NCBI GenBank assembly: GCA_051000395.1
Contig: JBPCOI010000045.1
Coordinates: 1 to 53,117, forward strand
Origin: JBPCOI01 sp051000395
GTDB taxonomy: Bacteria; Actinomycetota; Actinomycetes; Mycobacteriales; Jatrophihabitantaceae
Length of the DNA: 53,117 nucleotides
Direction: 5' to 3'
The translations under genes were made by a program, and so were the position numbers. The notes under the pieces are model-generated. The model saw only the letters and a list, made by a program, of their open reading frames with translations, was not told where the DNA came from and made no database searches. Shown piece by piece: positions 17,030-25,700 of this stretch (positions are counted from its first letter, which is position 1; the number at the start of each line of letters is the position of its first letter).

Positions 17030-18487
17030 ATGATGGTGCGCAGTGAACCAACACGGTCGAGCCCGGCCGCCGTTAGCGGCGGCGATGAGTTCGCGGTGTT
17101 CGTGTTCGACGCCCTGGCCAAGCTGACCCTGGCCTGGATGAAGCTGGCCTGGATGGGGTTGCGGTGGGCGGTCGCGTTTCCGATGCTCAGCCTGCCCGTG
17201 ATCGGCTGCGGCGAGCTGGCGGCGCGGTACGGCTGGGCCGCCGGAACCACAGCGGGGGTCGGGTTCCTGCTGATCCTGGCCGGGTGGCGGCTGACCGGTC
17301 CCGTGTCGTTTCGGCGGTTCGTGTCCGGGCGGATCTGGCGGCGGTGGCGCCGCTGGTCGCTGTATCGGCGGCCGTGGCCGCAGATCTGTGCGTTGCACGG
17401 GCTGACCGCGACCTTGAACGAGGAGGTCCTGGTCCCGCAGCTACGCCGGGCACGGGTCGGCTACGGGCAGGACAGGCTGTCGGTGCAGATGCTGCCCGGG
17501 CAGACCGTCACCGACTGGCAAGCCCAGGCTGAGGCGCTGGCGCACGCGTTCGGGGCGCTCACGGTTCGGGTGCACGGCGACAAACCCGGCTGGGTAGTCA
17601 TCGAGGTCCAACACGCCGACCCGCTCACCGCACCCATCGCGATCCGGCTACCGGACCCGCTGGTCAAGGTGAATCTGGACGCTATCCCGGTCGGGGTAGA
17701 TGAATCCGGCGCGCCCTGGCTGGTGCGGGTCCTCGGGCGGCATGTGCTGGTCGCCGGCGCGACCGGGGCCGGTAAGGGCAGCGTGGTCTGGTCGATCCTG
17801 ACCGGCCTGGCCCCGGCGATCAGGACCGGGCTGGTGCAGGTGTGGGTGATCGACCCGAAGGGCGGGATGGAGTTCGGCGCCGGACAGAGCTTGTTCACCC
17901 GGTTCGCCTACGACACCGGCGCGGCCACTGTGCAGCTGCTGCGTGAGGCCGTCCATGTCATGACCGCCCGCGCGGCGAGCCTGCGCGGTGTCACCCGCCA
18001 ACATCTGCCCACGATCGCCGAGCCGCTGGTGCTGGTGGTGATCGATGAGATCGCGTCCCTGACCGCCTACACCACCGACCGGAAGATGAAGACCGAGATT
18101 GAGCAGCTGCTCGGGCTGCTGCTGTCCCAAGGCCGTGCCGTCGGCGTGTCGGTGATCGCCTGTGTGCAGGACCCCGCCAAAGACGTGCTCGCGCTACGGC
18201 AACTGTTCCCCACCCGGATCGCGCTCCGGCTGACCGAAGCCTCCCAAGTCACGATGGTCCTCGGTGCCTCCGCCCGCGACCGCGGAGCACTGTGCGAGCT
18301 GATCCCCGACAGCCTTCCCGGTGTCGGCTACATCGCCGAAGACGGCCGCACCGACCTCCGCCGAGTCAGAGCCTTCCACGTCACCGACCCCGACATCGAC
18401 CACCTCGCCGCCGGCTACCGGCCCACACCCGCACCATACCCGTCACCGGGTGCGGATGGCGTCGGCAGCTGGCCTCACGCTGCCTGA
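17030..18487 (+). CDS. FtsK/SpoIIIE-like DNA transfer ATPase (TraB/TraSA type)
   Basis: 485 residues. Two membrane helices near the N-terminus (about residues 45-85), then an FtsK domain: Walker A LVAGATGAGKGSVVWS (~residues 241-256), VWVIDPKGGMEFGAG, Walker B LVLVVIDEIASLTAY and VSVIACVQDPAKDVL. In AICEs a single such protein moves double-stranded DNA between mycelial cells. No gamma domain typical of chromosomal FtsK. ATG at 17030 after AAAGGGAAGTG. The next gene, rep, starts 34 bp downstream, so the two are probably co-transcribed. Confidence 0.92.
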   Translation: MMVRSEPTRSSPAAVSGGDEFAVFVFDALAKLTLAWMKLAWMGLRWAVAFPMLSLPVIGCGELAARYGWAAGTTAGVGFLLILAGWRLTGPVSFRRFVSGRIWRRWRRWSLYRRPWPQICALHGLTATLNEEVLVPQLRRARVGYGQDRLSVQMLPGQTVTDWQAQAEALAHAFGALTVRVHGDKPGWVVIEVQHADPLTAPIAIRLPDPLVKVNLDAIPVGVDESGAPWLVRVLGRHVLVAGATGAGKGSVVWSILTGLAPAIRTGLVQVWVIDPKGGMEFGAGQSLFTRFAYDTGAATVQLLREAVHVMTARAASLRGVTRQHLPTIAEPLVLVVIDEIASLTAYTTDRKMKTEIEQLLGLLLSQGRAVGVSVIACVQDPAKDVLALRQLFPTRIALRLTEASQVTMVLGASARDRGALCELIPDSLPGVGYIAEDGRTDLRRVRAFHVTDPDIDHLAAGYRPTPAPYPSPGADGVGSWPHAA

Positions 18488-18520
18488 GCAGCACGGACGA
18501 CATGCGAGGGGGAAAAGATC

Positions 18521-19957
18521 ATGGCCCGCCGTAGCAGCATCAACCAGCACAGCATCAACCAGCACAGCGTCAACCAGCACGGCGTCGAAGGCGCAGGCAG
18601 TGACGGTCCTGGCGTGGACCCGCGGATCGTCGCCGAGCTGGTGCAGCGGGCCGCCTCTCCTGGGTTCGACGACTGGTGGGCCAGCGTCGCGAACTCCGGC
18701 TACTGCACCAGCCCGGTCCACCTGACCGGCACCGCCCCCACCGGGCGGCAGATCAAGGTGCTGGCGCGGTGCAAGAACCGCCGCTCCACGATCTGCCCGT
18801 CCTGCTCGCGCCTGTATGCCGGGGACACCTGGCAACTCGTGCACCGCGGACTCCTCCTCGACCCCGACACCGACACCGACACCGAGGTTGGCGGTGTGCG
18901 GCGGCCGGTGGTGTTCGCGACCCTGACCGCACCCAGCTACGGGGCCGTCCACCGCGCCGGACCCTGCCACCCGCGACGACGGCACCGGTGCCGGCATGCG
19001 AGCCGGACCGGCTGCGGCACCACGCACCGTGCGGACGATGGCGCTGTGGGGACACCGCTGTGCCTGGACTGCTACGACTACACCGGGCACGTGCTGTTCA
19101 CCTGGCACGCCCCCGAACTGTGGCACCGCTACACCATCGCGCTGCGCCGGGCGCTGCGCCGCACCCTGCGCGAGATGGACGCAGACCCGACCGGCACAAG
19201 GCTGTCGTACGTCAAGATCGTCGAACTGCAACACCGTGGCGTGCCGCACTATCACGCGGTGTTCCGGCTCGACCCGACCGGCGACAGCACACCGGTGCCG
19301 CTGACCGGTACGGACCTGGCCGGACTGATCACCCGGGCAGCGACGGCGACCCGGCTCCGGGTGCCCGGCCCACAGTCCGGCCCGGTCACGATCGGGTTCG
19401 GGGAGCAGATCGACGCCCAACCCCTCGACCTGGACAGTGCCCGAGGCCGCGCGGTCGCCGGCTACCTCGCCAAATACGTCACCAAATCCGTCGCCGACCT
19501 CGGCCTCACCCCGCGCCGGCTCTCCCCGCACGCCATCGACCGGCTCGACGTCAACGACTTCGTCCGCCGCATCCTGCACACCATCATCGAGCTTTCTGAG
19601 CACCCCGACCGGGCCGAGATGGTCCGCTGGCTGCACACCCTGGCCTACCGCGGACACGTCAGCAGCAAAACCCGGCAGTACTCCACCACCATGGGCGCGC
19701 TACGCGCCAACCGCGCAACCTGGCAGCAGCAAGCACGGCAGACGTGCAGGCGGGCAACCGGGGACGCTGGCACCGGCCCCGACGACAGCTCGCTGAAGCC
19801 GGACGGCGACGGGTGGCGATTCACCGGCATCGGACACGCCAGCGACGGCGAACGGCTGCTGGCCGTCTCAGCCGCCGCCCGCGCCGGCGAAAACCTTCAG
19901 GCGGCCCGTGACAACCGTGTCAACCGTGACGGCGATGACGTGGCTGGTGCGCGATGA
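18521..19957 (+). CDS. Rolling-circle replication initiator (RepSA-like)
   Basis: 478 residues. Zinc-binding cysteines (CKNRRSTICPSCSRLYAGD at ~84-102), FATLTAPSYGAVHR, the HUH metal motif in HRGVPHYHAVFRLD (~238-251), and GYLAKYVTKS (~312-321) with the probable catalytic Tyr. This is the pattern of the pSAM2 RepSA family used by AICEs. It nicks the element's double-strand origin. The N-terminus is unusual: SINQHSINQHSVNQHGV encoded by three 15-bp tandem repeats. Its stop overlaps the following small ORF by 4 bp. ATG at 18521 after GAGGGGGAAAAG. Confidence 0.9.
   Translation: MARRSSINQHSINQHSVNQHGVEGAGSDGPGVDPRIVAELVQRAASPGFDDWWASVANSGYCTSPVHLTGTAPTGRQIKVLARCKNRRSTICPSCSRLYAGDTWQLVHRGLLLDPDTDTDTEVGGVRRPVVFATLTAPSYGAVHRAGPCHPRRRHRCRHASRTGCGTTHRADDGAVGTPLCLDCYDYTGHVLFTWHAPELWHRYTIALRRALRRTLREMDADPTGTRLSYVKIVELQHRGVPHYHAVFRLDPTGDSTPVPLTGTDLAGLITRAATATRLRVPGPQSGPVTIGFGEQIDAQPLDLDSARGRAVAGYLAKYVTKSVADLGLTPRRLSPHAIDRLDVNDFVRRILHTIIELSEHPDRAEMVRWLHTLAYRGHVSSKTRQYSTTMGALRANRATWQQQARQTCRRATGDAGTGPDDSSLKPDGDGWRFTGIGHASDGERLLAVSAAARAGENLQAARDNRVNRDGDDVAGAR
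18536..18580 (+). repeat. Three 15-bp tandem repeats at the start of rep
   Basis: AGCATCAACCAGCAC occurs twice in full (18536-18550, 18551-18565) and a third time with one change (18566-18580). They encode (S-I/V-N-Q-H)x3. They may be simple slippage, or iteron-like binding sites for Rep placed in its own coding sequence. Confidence 0.85.
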
Positions 19958-20250
19958 GCCGGGCCAGCTTGGACCAGGACGCGCTGCTGGACTGGCTGCA
20001 AGCCTCCTGTGCCGCGCAAGGAGTGCCGCTCGTGCTGCGCGACGCGGCGGTGGTGGCGCAGGTCGCCACGCTGCTCGGCAGGCCACCGGCTGGCGCGCGC
20101 CGTGCCCGGTCAATAGCGCCAGAGCGGCTGGACCCGGTTGAGGTCGAAGCGGGGAGTCTGCTTGCTGGGAGCAATGACCGCGTGGTCGAGCACGGCCCTG
20201 ATGATTGCCTGCCGGCGGTCGATGCTCAGGTCGGCCCACTGGCCGCGTAG
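19954..20250 (+). CDS. Small ORF downstream of rep, antisense to integrase end
   Basis: 98 codons. The first ~45 residues (LLDWLQASCAAQGVPLVLRDAAVVAQVATLLGR) are plausible protein and start ATG overlaps the rep stop as ATGA, arguing for translation. The remaining half is read antisense to the 3' end of the integrase gene (from 20110), so its sequence is probably constrained by the integrase. Position after rep is where AICEs carry an excisionase, but I see no MerR-like HTH. Function unknown. Confidence 0.5.
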   Translation: MSRASLDQDALLDWLQASCAAQGVPLVLRDAAVVAQVATLLGRPPAGARRARSIAPERLDPVEVEAGSLLAGSNDRVVEHGPDDCLPAVDAQVGPLAA

Positions 20251-21522
20251 CTGCTCGGCATTGCCGATCAGCCCGTCCAGCGCGGTCGTCTCGGTCGCTG
20301 TCGACAGCTGGCGCTCGGTGTCGGCGACCCGATCCTGGATCGGGTTCCGGGCGATCATCCACTCCCGTGCCGACACGTCCCCTGCCGCGTACAGGGCCGC
20401 GAGTTCGTCCAGCCGGCCACGATCAGCGGCCAGCTGCTCACCCAACTGGCGCAGCACCGCGTCCGCAGACGCCTGCCCGGACAGCGCCGCCGCGAGCTCC
20501 GGGGAGTCGAGCCGGGTCAGCACCGCTTGCGTGATCAGTTCCTCCACCGGCGCGGACACCACCGACAACCGTCCACAGCCGCCGTGATCCGGCCCGCGCA
20601 GACATAAATACCGTCCGGTACGGGTGGCGCTGTCGTAGCGGGCCTGCGAATACAGCACGTGCCCGCACCGCCCGCACCGCAGCAATCCGGTCAGCAGATA
20701 CTTCCGCGGCGCACGCCGCCCGCTCGCCTTGCGGGCCTGCAAGGCACTCAGAACCCGCTGCCTCTGCTGCGCGGTGATGATCGCCGGCCACGATGCCTCA
20801 CCGACAACCTCACCATGGTAGGCACGCAACCCGGCGATACGGGGCGCCATCAGCATCTGCCGCACGGCCTGCGAGCGCCACTGCCCGCCGCCGACCGTCG
20901 ACACACCTTCGTCCTTGAGCCACATCGTCAGACTGCGCAGCGACTCTCCCGCGACAAACCGCTCCGCCAGCTCACGCAGCACCGCCGCCTCCGACTCGAT
21001 CACGGTCACGCGATCGGGGGCATACCCGAAGGGGCGCCGGTCCCCGCCGCCGTGCGGCACGCCCGCCTGCGCGGACTGCTCGTTCTTGCGCCGCACCCGT
21101 GCCGAGCGCCGGCCGGACTCTTTCGCCGCGAATGCCGCAAAGATCCGGGCCATGAATAACCCGTCATCGTTGCCCAGGTCGATGTCCGCGGTCACCGTCG
21201 CCACATCCCGCACACCCACCCGCTCACACAGGGCGACGAAGTCCTCCAACTCGCTCGGGCGCCGATGCAGTCGATCCAGGTTGTAAACGATCACCGCATC
21301 CCGGACGCCAGCCTGCAAGTCCTCCACCATCCGCGCATACGCCGGACGCGGCTTGCCCGAGTACGCCGAGACGTCGTTATCGACATACTCCTCAGCAACC
21401 CGCCATCCCCGCTCGGCGGCAAGCCGGCGGCAGTCCTCTACCTGCCGGGCCACCCCCAGCCCGCGGCCCTCCACATCAGAGGAAATCCTTGCGTACACCG
21501 CTGCCGCGTCAACCGATCCCAT
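20110..21522 (-). CDS. int: Large serine recombinase / integrase
   Basis: About 470 residues from ATG at 21522. Resolvase domain with catalytic Ser14 in AAVYARISSD, the Arg-rich active-site segment YNLDRLHRRPSELEDF, then a recombinase domain (RRPFGYAPD, VLRELAERFVAGESLRSLTMWLKDEG) and a zinc ribbon with four Cys (LLRCGRCGH and YLCLRGPDHGGCGRL), ending in a coiled-coil-like helical tail. This is the complete large-serine-integrase layout. It would join the element's attP to a chromosomal attB, here probably the tadA P-loop. A longer reading from 21606 is open but the first 28 codons overlap the att-like sequence. The gene is convergent with the transfer operon. Confidence 0.92.
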   Translation of the reverse strand: MGSVDAAAVYARISSDVEGRGLGVARQVEDCRRLAAERGWRVAEEYVDNDVSAYSGKPRPAYARMVEDLQAGVRDAVIVYNLDRLHRRPSELEDFVALCERVGVRDVATVTADIDLGNDDGLFMARIFAAFAAKESGRRSARVRRKNEQSAQAGVPHGGGDRRPFGYAPDRVTVIESEAAVLRELAERFVAGESLRSLTMWLKDEGVSTVGGGQWRSQAVRQMLMAPRIAGLRAYHGEVVGEASWPAIITAQQRQRVLSALQARKASGRRAPRKYLLTGLLRCGRCGHVLYSQARYDSATRTGRYLCLRGPDHGGCGRLSVVSAPVEELITQAVLTRLDSPELAAALSGQASADAVLRQLGEQLAADRGRLDELAALYAAGDVSAREWMIARNPIQDRVADTERQLSTATETTALDGLIGNAEQLRGQWADLSIDRRQAIIRAVLDHAVIAPSKQTPRFDLNRVQPLWRY

Positions 21523-21544
21523 ATAAGGTAGTTTAGCAACTAGC

Positions 21545-21582
21545 TGGGTTGCCGGCCTGGGTGCAACCCGAAACCAACCCAC
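21545..21582. other. att-like site next to integrase start
   Basis: A 7-bp perfect inverted repeat GGGTTGC (21547-21553, overlapping the core by a few bases) and GCAACCC (21563-21569) flanks CGGCCTGGGT. The segment CGGCCTGGGTGC (21553-21564) matches the tadA sequence at the right border, CGGCCTGCGTGC (26645-26656), at 11 of 12 positions. The following GCAACCCGAAACCAACCC also resembles the sequence inside the left border (GCAAGTCCCAAACAAGCCC). Serine integrase attP sites normally lie beside int, so this may be attP or a hybrid junction between two elements. Confidence 0.5.
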
Positions 21583-21617
21583 CATGTTGCAGCTAAGGTG
21601 CTCCAATTCTTACGCCT

Positions 21618-21689
21618 GTGGAGGGGTCGGTGGATTTCCTGTGGACGGCAGCGCCGAACGTGTGGACGAATAGCGACACAACCAGTGGA
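21618..21689 (+). repeat. Five helically phased GTGGA repeats
   Basis: GTGGA occurs at 21618, 21630, 21641, 21662 and 21685; the last three extend to GTGGACG, and the last two to GTGGACGAA. Spacings of 12, 11, 21 and 23 bp are near whole helical turns, so the copies face one side of the DNA. They sit between int and the DUF1883 gene and could be an operator, an integrase/accessory arm site or an iteron set. Confidence 0.55.
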
Positions 21690-21769
21690 CGAAGCACATC
21701 GTTGTAACTACTACATGTGGGGGGTACGATGGTTGCACGGGTCGGTCCCCGTGGTTAGAGGCGAGACAG

Positions 21770-22030
21770 ATGAACATCATCGAAAAGCCGTTGGGAAACC
21801 AGCGTCAGGGCGCGGTCGTTGAGGTCACGCTCCAAGGCACCGAGAGCGACGTGTTCCTTGTGGACACGCTCAACCTCAGCAAGTTCAAGCGCGGTCAGGA
21901 TTTCCGGTACAGCGGCGGGCACTACAACTCGTCACCCGTCCGGCTGGCCATACCGAGTGCCGGAACGTGGACTGCGGTCGTGGTCCCCGGCGGAGGAAGC
22001 GTGAGCGCCTCGTTCCGCATGGTCGCGTGA
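21770..22030 (+). CDS. DUF1883 domain protein
   Basis: 86 residues. The sequence NQRQGAVVEVTLQGTESDVFLVD, FRYSGGHYNSSPVRLAIPSAGTWTAVV matches the pattern I know for DUF1883: a small beta-sandwich with a conserved YxGGHxxxSPV core. The domain is often found on plasmids and islands, sometimes fused to TIR or other defence-type effectors; here it is alone. Function unknown. ATG at 21770, with a GAGGCGAGACAG region upstream. Followed by a very small Lys-rich gene. Confidence 0.75.
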   Translation: MNIIEKPLGNQRQGAVVEVTLQGTESDVFLVDTLNLSKFKRGQDFRYSGGHYNSSPVRLAIPSAGTWTAVVVPGGGSVSASFRMVA

Positions 22031-22075
22031 CGGCGGGTCACTAGTGCGACACGAGCACGGAAGGAGGTGATTCAT

Positions 22076-22207
22076 ATGGCAGGCAAGGGAAGCAGTACCG
22101 GCAAGAGTTCCGGGACCGACTCTCGGAGCGCGAAGACCGGGCAGTACGTGACCAAGAAGTACGCGGACACGCACAAGTCCACGACGGTCACGGAGAAGAA
22201 GAAGTAG
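22076..22207 (+). CDS. 43-residue basic small protein
   Basis: MAGKGSSTGKSSGTDSRSAKT, then GQYVTKKYADTHKSTTVTEKKK: Ser/Thr/Lys-rich, predicted disordered, no membrane span. An almost perfect Shine-Dalgarno (AAGGAGGTGATT) 5-7 bp before ATG 22076 and a strong hairpin right after the stop support real, high expression. Small proteins ending in a YADxHxSTTVTEK-like tail are known as unnamed or wrongly named ORFs in bacteria; their role is unknown. Pairs with DUF1883 gene. Confidence 0.72.
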   Translation: MAGKGSSTGKSSGTDSRSAKTGQYVTKKYADTHKSTTVTEKKK

Positions 22208-22221
22208 ACGACGGCATGACG

Positions 22222-22254
22222 ACGGCCCTGCTCATTCCAGTTGAGCAGGGCCGT
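22222..22254 (+). terminator. Strong hairpin after the 43-residue gene
   Basis: Perfect 13-bp stem ACGGCCCTGCTCA / TGAGCAGGGCCGT around a 7-nt loop, 15 bp after the TAG. There is no long T-run, as is usual for actinobacterial terminators. Confidence 0.85.
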
Positions 22255-22322
22255 TGTCGTCTACAACGTAGGACTGCGCTTCAGCATGCCCTACAACGAC
22301 CTACGAGAGCGAGACCTACGAC

Positions 22323-22541
22323 ATGCGTGTTGAGCTACAGAACGTGCACGGCTTGGACATGGGCCACATCGAGTTTTCGGACGGTGCCGCCGTACCCCGG
22401 CAGGGTGAACGCATCCGGCACGAGTCGAGCGACGCACCGGGCACAACGATGGATAGCGAGGTACATAGCGCCACGTCGCTGACGCGGGACTCTGCGCTGT
22501 ACGCCGTTCGGCTCGTCGTGGGGACTCTGCCGACTCCGTAG
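22323..22541 (+). CDS. Small hypothetical protein
   Basis: 72 residues (MRVELQNVHGLDMGHIEF ... LYAVRLVVGTLPTP), no recognised domain or membrane span. Flanked by two hairpins, so it forms its own transcription unit. Start context is weak (GAGCGAGACC), and codon use is ordinary for the island. Likely a real but unassignable island gene. Confidence 0.5.
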   Translation: MRVELQNVHGLDMGHIEFSDGAAVPRQGERIRHESSDAPGTTMDSEVHSATSLTRDSALYAVRLVVGTLPTP

Positions 22542-22557
22542 CCTGAACAGCAGACAA

Positions 22558-22582
22558 CCCCGGACACTTGCTCTGTCCGGGG
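22558..22582 (+). terminator. Hairpin terminator
   Basis: Perfect 9-bp stem CCCCGGACA / TGTCCGGGG with a 7-nt loop, beginning 17 bp after the preceding stop codon. Confidence 0.8.
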
Positions 22583-22707
22583 CTGTCGTTCGTGCGGGTG
22601 GGGCTCTGACGGGGATACCTTCGCCCGCATCGTGTCGGTCCCGCGCTATGTCGCACCCACCCGCCAAGATTGTTTCGGGACCTCATCGAAACGTGTGGGA
22701 GGGCGCC

Positions 22708-25700
22708 GTGTCGCAACATCGGGATGATGCGCCCGACTGGCTGAATGCTGCCGTCTCGGAGTTCGGAGACGCCTGCAAGTCGAAGCTCTCAGGACCGGGC
22801 GAGCGTGAGGCACTCATCCGCTCGCCCTTGGAAGCATTTATAAGGGCGGTGGGCGACCGCTTCGGCCTCAGCGTCGCGCCGCAGGACGAGGTACGCGACG
22901 AAGACCGTGCGGTGCGTCCCGACTACGCAATCAAGGTCAACGGCGTCATCACTGGGTACGTCGAGGTCAAGGCACCCGGCGTTTCGGTCGATACCGCGAC
23001 CTATTCCAGCGGTCACAACAAGACTCAGTGGGACCGACTGCGCGATGTGCCGAACCTGCTCTACTCGAACGGCATCGAGTGGTGGCTGTACCGAGACGGC
23101 GAACCTCACAGGCGCGCCGTGCTGGACGGGCTAGGTCTGGCCGGGGCGGGAAGTTCGCTCGCTCCGGACAGGGAAATTGAAGGGTTGCTCCGCGACTTCC
23201 TGTTCTGGAAGCCAATGCCCATCACTGCTGTCGCGCCTCTCGTGCGAGCCGTTGCCCCTCTCACACGTCTGCTCCGTGCCGAGGTACGCGACCAGCTCGA
23301 AGTCGAGGCCAGACGAGTTGCTCAGGGTGCGGACCAGGGCGACCAGCCGTTCCGCGGTTTGGCGCAGGAGTGGAAACGCCTGCTGTTCCCGGATGCCGAC
23401 GACCCGACGTTCGCCAACGGCTACGCGCAAGCCGTCACCTTCGCGCTGTTGCTGGCGAAGGCCGAGGGCATCACCCTCACGGAGAATCTCGCCTCAATCG
23501 GTGACGCGCTCGGTCAGGCGCACCATGGTCTGCTCGGTCGAGCGTTGGAACTGTTGACGAAGGACGTTGCTGCCGAGTTCAAGGTCACCATCAACCTGCT
23601 GATTCGGGTCGTGGACGCCGTGGACTGGCAGCGCATCGTGGACAGGCAACAGCGTTCTGCAATCGCTCGTAACGACCCTTACCTGCACCTCTACGAGCAC
23701 TTCCTCGCCGAGTATGACCCGGAGTGGCGGAAGCTGTCCGGCTCGTACTACACGCCGCTGGACGTCGTGACCGCAATGGTCAATCTCGCGGACGAGGTTC
23801 TTCGCTCGCACCTTGGCAAGCCGACCGGCTTCGCTGACCCGCTGGTGACCACAGTGGACCCGGCGATGGGCACCGGAACGTTCGTCAACACCGTGCTAGA
23901 CAAGGTGGCCGATACCGTGCGAACGAATGAGGGTCAGGGTGCGGTCCCCGGCGCGCTGACGAATCTGGCGAAGAGGCTAATCGGCTTCGAGTTGCAGATG
24001 GGGCCGTATGCGGTTGCCGAAATGCGAACAGGCGGTGAGCTGAAGGCCGCTGGGGCGAGCCTGCCGGGCGACGGTCTTCGGCTCTACGTCACGAACACGC
24101 TGGACGACCCTGCCGACGACCAGCAACAGATTTCGTCGTTCGCGCAGCCCATCGCTGTGTCCAGGCGTAGGGCGAACAAAGTAAAGCGCGAAACTCCGGT
24201 CACGGTCGTCATCGGCAACCCGCCCTACGCCGAGAACGCTTCCGACCTCGGACGTTGGATTGAGGACGGCTGCCCGGCTGCCGGGTTGCCGTCTCCGATG
24301 CGGGCGTTTCGCACGCCCGGTGACGGCGTCTACGTGCAGAACTTGAAGAACTTGTACGTCTATTTCTGGCGCTGGGCGACGTGGAAGGTCTTCGACAACC
24401 CCCCGAACGACGAGCCGAACCGGGCAGGGGTCGTCTGCTACATCTCAACGAGTGGCTACCTCGTCGGTCCCGGTTTCCGGGGAATGCGCGAATACCTACG
24501 GCGCAACTGCTCAGCCGGGTGGGTCATCGACCTCACCCCCGAAGGCCAGACCCCACCTGTGCCCACGCGCGTTTTTCCCGGCGTAAGGCAGCCGCTTGCT
24601 ATCGGCATCTTCGTGCGAACGGAGAACCCCGACCCCGAGACACCTGCTGACATCAAATACCGCGCCGTCCACGGTCGCCAGCAAGCGAAGTTCGATGCGC
24701 TCAATGTGATGACCTTGACGGACGACGCGTGGCTCGCGGCAAGGACTGACTGGCAGGCACCGTTCACCGCAGCAGCTGAAGGAAGCTGGGACGACTTCCC
24801 GGCGATGGGCGACCTGTTCGTCTGGACGTCGCCCGGCATTGCCGCGAACCGCACGTGGGTCATCGCCCCCGACGAAGAAATCCTCGCCGAACGGTGGCGC
24901 ACTCTCATTGCCGAGAGAAATGAAGACACGAAACGCACCCTCCTGCGCGAAACTCCGAGCACCACGCTGGACGCGACCAAGACCCCGCTTCCTGGTCTTG
25001 ACACGGAGCAAGGCACCGGCACCGCGTTGAAAGATGAAGCGAAGTTGTCTCCCGCAACTGCCCGAATTGGCTATAGGTCATTCGACCGGCAGCACGTCAT
25101 AGCTGACCCGCGAGTGTGGCACCGCCCTCGACCGCCGCTGTGGGCCGCACGAATCGCAGGTCAGGTCTTCTGCTTCGAGCAGCACGCGCACCGCGTCGGG
25201 TCCGGGCCCGGGCTGGTGTTCTCCGCGCTCATCCCCGACATGGATTACTTCAAGGGGAGCGAAGGCGGTCGAGTACTGCCACTGCTACATCCCGGCGGTC
25301 GTTCTAACTTCGCCGCCGGCCTGCTGAGCGCGCTCTCGACGTTGGTCGCGCCGGAGTGGGGCGGCTCAGTCACAGGCTCCGACTTCCTCGCGTACGTCGC
25401 GGCAGTCGTGGCACATCCGGCGTTCACGGCGCGCTTCTCGGACGAGTTGGTGACGCCGGGCATCCGCGTGCCCATCACCGCCGAGCCCGACTTGTTCAAT
25501 GAGGCGGTCAAGCTGGGAAGGGCCGTGCTGTGGCTGCACACTTACGGCGCGCAGTACGACGATGAGGACGACAGTCGGCATCACCACGACATTCGCTATC
25601 CGGCGAACGACCCGCGCCGCATCGCCAGCACAGCGAGTATGACAACAATGCCCATACCGGAGGACCCGAGGTACGACGAGGCCACGAACACTGTCATCGT

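Noticed and set aside
16471..17398. Minus-strand frames extending the XRE-TPR gene upstream to 733 codons
   Set aside because: The upstream part is antisense to the FtsK and small AICE genes and is Pro/Arg/Ala noise; the HTH starts naturally at 16405.
18536..18580. Possible CRISPR-like repeats
   Set aside because: Only three short copies without spacers, inside a coding sequence; no cas genes are in the window.
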